DNA of 25,683 nt from assembly GCA_964354265.1 (NCBI GenBank), contig CAYGYY010000028.1, positions 1 to 25,683 on the forward strand, read 5' to 3'. A model generated the notes under the pieces. It saw nothing but the letters and a program-made list of their open reading frames with translations. It had not been told where the DNA came from and did not search any database. This DNA is from Fen731 sp964354265. GTDB taxonomy: Bacteria > Actinomycetota > Humimicrobiia > Humimicrobiales > Humimicrobiaceae. Positions 23,745-25,683 of this stretch are shown here, piece by piece. The stretch's first letter is position 1, and each line of letters begins with the position of its first letter. The translations under genes were made by a program, and so were the position numbers.

Positions 23745-25206
23745 TTTTTTCTTCACTCTCTTCTCTATTTACAGACCCTGGAACCCAGAGTTTCTTCTCT
23801 TCATTGATATTTTCTTCAGGCTCTGCATTTTTGCCGCTTCCTGGAGACCACAACTTCCTGATAGAAGGCTTTCCGGTTTCCGGTTTTTTCTCCTCTACTA
23901 TTTTTGCACTCTTAATCAGAAGATCAAACAGGTTTCTTCTCTTGATGCTTTCTTTCAAATCTTCTTTTCCATCATATCCCGAAAGGTATTCTTTCAGCCT
24001 GTTTTTTTCTTCTTCCTTATTATAGCTTGAAATTACCTTTTCAGCCTCCTCTTCAATCTGTGCATCGGTAGGCTCAATATTTGCAGCTTCAGCCTTCTCA
24101 AGAGCATTAATAATAAGGTATTCTTTTATCTCCCTGATTGCTGAAAGCCTTACATTATTGTCGAAGTCCTCTTCAGTTATGTTATAAGCTTTTAAGTAAT
24201 CGCTTTTTGGTATTTTGTGTTCACCCAGCTCTTTTTCCAGGTCTTCATTATAATGTTTTATCCTGCTTTCAATCATTTTCTCAGGCACATCAATCTTGAC
24301 ATTATTAACCAGATTGTCAATAATCCCTGAGATTATCCTGTCTCTACGTATTTTCTTTTTCTGTTCTGACATTCTTTCAACAAGGTGAGCCCTGAATGCA
24401 TCTATATCTTTATAATCACCAAAATTCTTCAGGAAATCTTCATCCATATCGGGAAGGGATTTCCTTTTGATCTCTTTTAAATCAATTTTAAATTCTGCCT
24501 GCTTTCCTGCAATTTCCTTGTCAGCAACACTATCCGGCATCGCAAGTATTGCATTTTTACTTTCACCCTTTTTCATAGATATTATCGCATTCTCAAAATC
24601 AGCAAAAAGGGTACCAGACCCTATTTCAAAGGTGTAATCCTGTGCGCTGTTTCCTTCAAATGAATTGCCATCGATTTTTCCTTCAAAATCAATTATTACA
24701 TAGTCCCCGTTTTCTGCAGGCCTGTCTTCTTCTACAGGTTCGAGTGATGCATAATTATTCCTGAGGTTTTCTATCTGCTTATCGATTTCCTGTCCGGTTA
24801 CTTCTTCAGATATCCCCGTAACTTCAATACCTTTATACCTGGGAAGGGATATTTCAGGCTCCACTTCAACAGTTAATTCTATATCAAGTGGTATATCGCT
24901 TCCTATATTGTTTATTTTTATCTTAGGATAATCAACTGGTTTTATTCTTGAATCTTCAATAATCTTCGGATAGAGCTCTGATATTGCAATAGTCGCTGCT
25001 TCATTTATGACATAATCTTTGCCGAAATTTATATCAATGACATTGTAAGGGACTTTGCCCTGCCTGAAACCAGGGATTTTAGCCTTTTGGGAAATATCCT
25101 TATAAGCAGTATTAAGCGATTTTTTCAAATAATTATTAGCGATCTCTATATCAAGGATAACCTTGTTATTCTCTATCTTCTTCAAGTTTTTTAGCCTGTA
25201 ACTCAA
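23728..25206 (-). CDS. tig: Trigger factor chaperone with extended acidic tail
   Basis: Ribosome-bound folding chaperone acting on nascent chains. 492 residues, longer than the usual 430-450. Ribosome-binding signature GFRQGKVP (46-53); FKBP-type PPIase domain (about 163-245, with GDYVIIDFEGKIDG and FEIGSGTLFADFENAI); and a long helical C-terminal substrate-binding region. After about residue 440 comes an additional tail, rich in Glu, Asn and Lys, with a duplicated motif: KLWSPGS (451-457) and KLWVPGS (472-478). The start is TTG at 25206 with GGAG 7 nt upstream, in the second of two tandem GGAGTGTTTAA copies. The 3' end overlaps clpP. Confidence 0.96.
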   Translation of the reverse strand: MSYRLKNLKKIENNKVILDIEIANNYLKKSLNTAYKDISQKAKIPGFRQGKVPYNVIDINFGKDYVINEAATIAISELYPKIIEDSRIKPVDYPKIKINNIGSDIPLDIELTVEVEPEISLPRYKGIEVTGISEEVTGQEIDKQIENLRNNYASLEPVEEDRPAENGDYVIIDFEGKIDGNSFEGNSAQDYTFEIGSGTLFADFENAIISMKKGESKNAILAMPDSVADKEIAGKQAEFKIDLKEIKRKSLPDMDEDFLKNFGDYKDIDAFRAHLVERMSEQKKKIRRDRIISGIIDNLVNNVKIDVPEKMIESRIKHYNEDLEKELGEHKIPKSDYLKAYNITEEDFDNNVRLSAIREIKEYLIINALEKAEAANIEPTDAQIEEEAEKVISSYNKEEEKNRLKEYLSGYDGKEDLKESIKRRNLFDLLIKSAKIVEEKKPETGKPSIRKLWSPGSGKNAEPEENINEEKKLWVPGSVNREESEEKNDENS

Positions 25207-25402
25207 TTAAACACTCCTTTTTTAAACACTCCTATAATGTGACCCAATTTTTTAGACTGCCCGCATAAAATGCTTATACCCAATTCATTTATGAAGCATT
25301 ACTCAATATTTTAAATTTAAATTATCATGCTCATTACTCAAACTATTTATAATGAATGCTTCAATACCTAAACGTACATTTTAAATATACTTTAATACTG
25401 TC
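25207..25402 (-). promoter_or_regulatory. tig leader region with inverted and direct repeats
   Basis: This 196-bp gap holds a 9-bp perfect inverted repeat (TGAAGCATT at 25292-25300 and AATGCTTCA at 25355-25363), two copies of CATTACTCAA (25298-25307 and 25332-25341), and a tandem GGAGTGTTTAA next to the tig start. A promoter for tig probably lies here, but no -35/-10 pair stands out convincingly. Confidence 0.35.
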
Positions 25403-25490
25403 TGGTGCGAGAGAGGGGATTTGAACCCCTACAGGTGATTAGCCCACTAGATCCTAAGTCTAGCGCGTCTGCCAGTTCCGCCACTCTCGC
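25403..25490 (-). tRNA. tRNA-Leu (anticodon UAG)
   Basis: Read on the minus strand: acceptor stem GCGAGAG pairs with CTCTCGC, anticodon arm CTAGA-CTTAGGA-TCTAG gives anticodon TAG (decoding CUA-type leucine codons), with a long variable arm (class II) as expected for Leu, T arm AGGGG-TTCAAAT-CCCCT, discriminator A, and CCA encoded in the gene. It lies 6 bp after tRNA-Lys and about 196 bp upstream of tig. Confidence 0.97.
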
Positions 25491-25496
25491 AATGAA

Positions 25497-25572
25497 TGGT
25501 GGGTCGTACAGGCTTCGAACCTGTGACCCCCTGATTAAGAGTCAGGTGCTCTACCTACTGAGCTAACGACCC
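25497..25572 (-). tRNA. tRNA-Lys (anticodon CUU)
   Basis: Minus strand: acceptor GGGTCGT pairs with ACGACCC, D arm GCTCAGTAGGTAGAGC, anticodon arm CCTGA-CTCTTAA-TCAGG with anticodon CTT (lysine, AAG), T arm ACAGG-TTCGAAG-CCTGT, discriminator A, and encoded CCA. Six bp separate it from tRNA-Leu, so the two probably share a transcript. Confidence 0.97.
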
Positions 25573-25683
25573 GTTCAGATACTGGTATACGATAAACAGT
25601 CCCCATATATTATTTTACATGCCACCGTATGCCACCGGCATATTTTCTAAACCAGGCACCAAACACCCGGCCTATATAAAAAT
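25573..25683. other. Upstream region of the tRNA pair with a short repeat
   Basis: No gene is seen. ATGCCACCG occurs twice in tandem (25619-25627 and 25629-25637), and the second copy is part of a 6-bp inverted repeat TATGCC-ACC-GGCATA (25628-25642) followed on the plus strand by TTTT. The tRNA promoter should lie here, but no convincing hexamer pair is recognised. Confidence 0.3.

Noticed and set aside
1..25683. CRISPR array, prophage, insertion sequence or defence system
   Set aside because: No regularly spaced repeats, transposase, integrase, phage or defence-type proteins were found; nearly all coding space is accounted for by core genes.

Overview
This is an AT-rich bacterial chromosome segment made almost entirely of housekeeping genes. 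Twenty-two protein genes run on the minus strand in one near-unbroken file, headed by two tRNA genes at the right edge. Only two protein genes are on the plus strand, a small membrane-protein cassette at 3914-5171. In the direction of transcription the minus-strand order is tRNA-Lys, tRNA-Leu, tig, clpP, clpX, valS, folC, a double-zinc-ribbon membrane protein, ndk, DUF4321, maf, mreB, mreC, mreD, mrdA, rodA, a radical SAM pair (TIGR03960 and TIGR03936 types), rng, rplU, rpmA, [plus-strand cassette], obg, proB, proA (cut by the left edge).

The order folC - small membrane protein - ndk - mreBCD/mrdA/rodA - radical SAM pair - RNase E/G - rplU - rpmA - obg - proBA resembles the arrangement I recall from Streptomyces and other Actinobacteria. 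The DUF4321-maf pair and the base composition look more like Clostridia. The L27 protein has no cleavable Firmicutes-type N-terminal extension. My best inference is a low-GC, deep-branching relative of Actinobacteria or an uncultured lineage near the Actinobacteria/Firmicutes boundary. The sequence alone does not settle this.

By region: the right end holds the tRNAs and the protein-quality block (trigger factor, ClpP, ClpX). The middle holds valyl-tRNA and folate genes, nucleotide metabolism (Ndk, Maf) and the rod-shape elongasome (MreB, MreC, MreD, PBP2, RodA). The left holds two radical SAM-linked proteins of unknown function, RNase G, ribosomal proteins L21 and L27, the ribosome-assembly GTPase Obg, and the first two steps of proline synthesis. 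Most junctions are 0-80 bp or overlap (clpX/valS reads TAAATG; tig/clpP, mreD/mrdA and DUF4321/maf overlap), so long co-transcription with internal promoters is likely.

The most unusual points are these. (1) rplU has no ATG, GTG or TTG that could begin it; a perfect AAGGAGG sits 6 nt before an ATT codon exactly where L21 should start. (2) That ribosome-binding site lies in the loop of a perfect 8-bp A/T inverted repeat whose 3' arm contains the ATT, and the leader upstream carries a direct repeat and a second hairpin. (3) A TSUP-family transporter plus DUF1634 gene is inserted on the opposite strand between rpmA and obg, normally neighbours, and its 3' end overlaps that of rpmA by 11 bp. (4) Trigger factor has an acidic C-terminal tail with a duplicated KLWxPGS motif. 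I see no CRISPR array, phage, transposase, toxin-antitoxin or defence genes, and no clearly new multi-gene system. The window is mainly ordinary core genome with some unusual translation-initiation and regulatory sequence.
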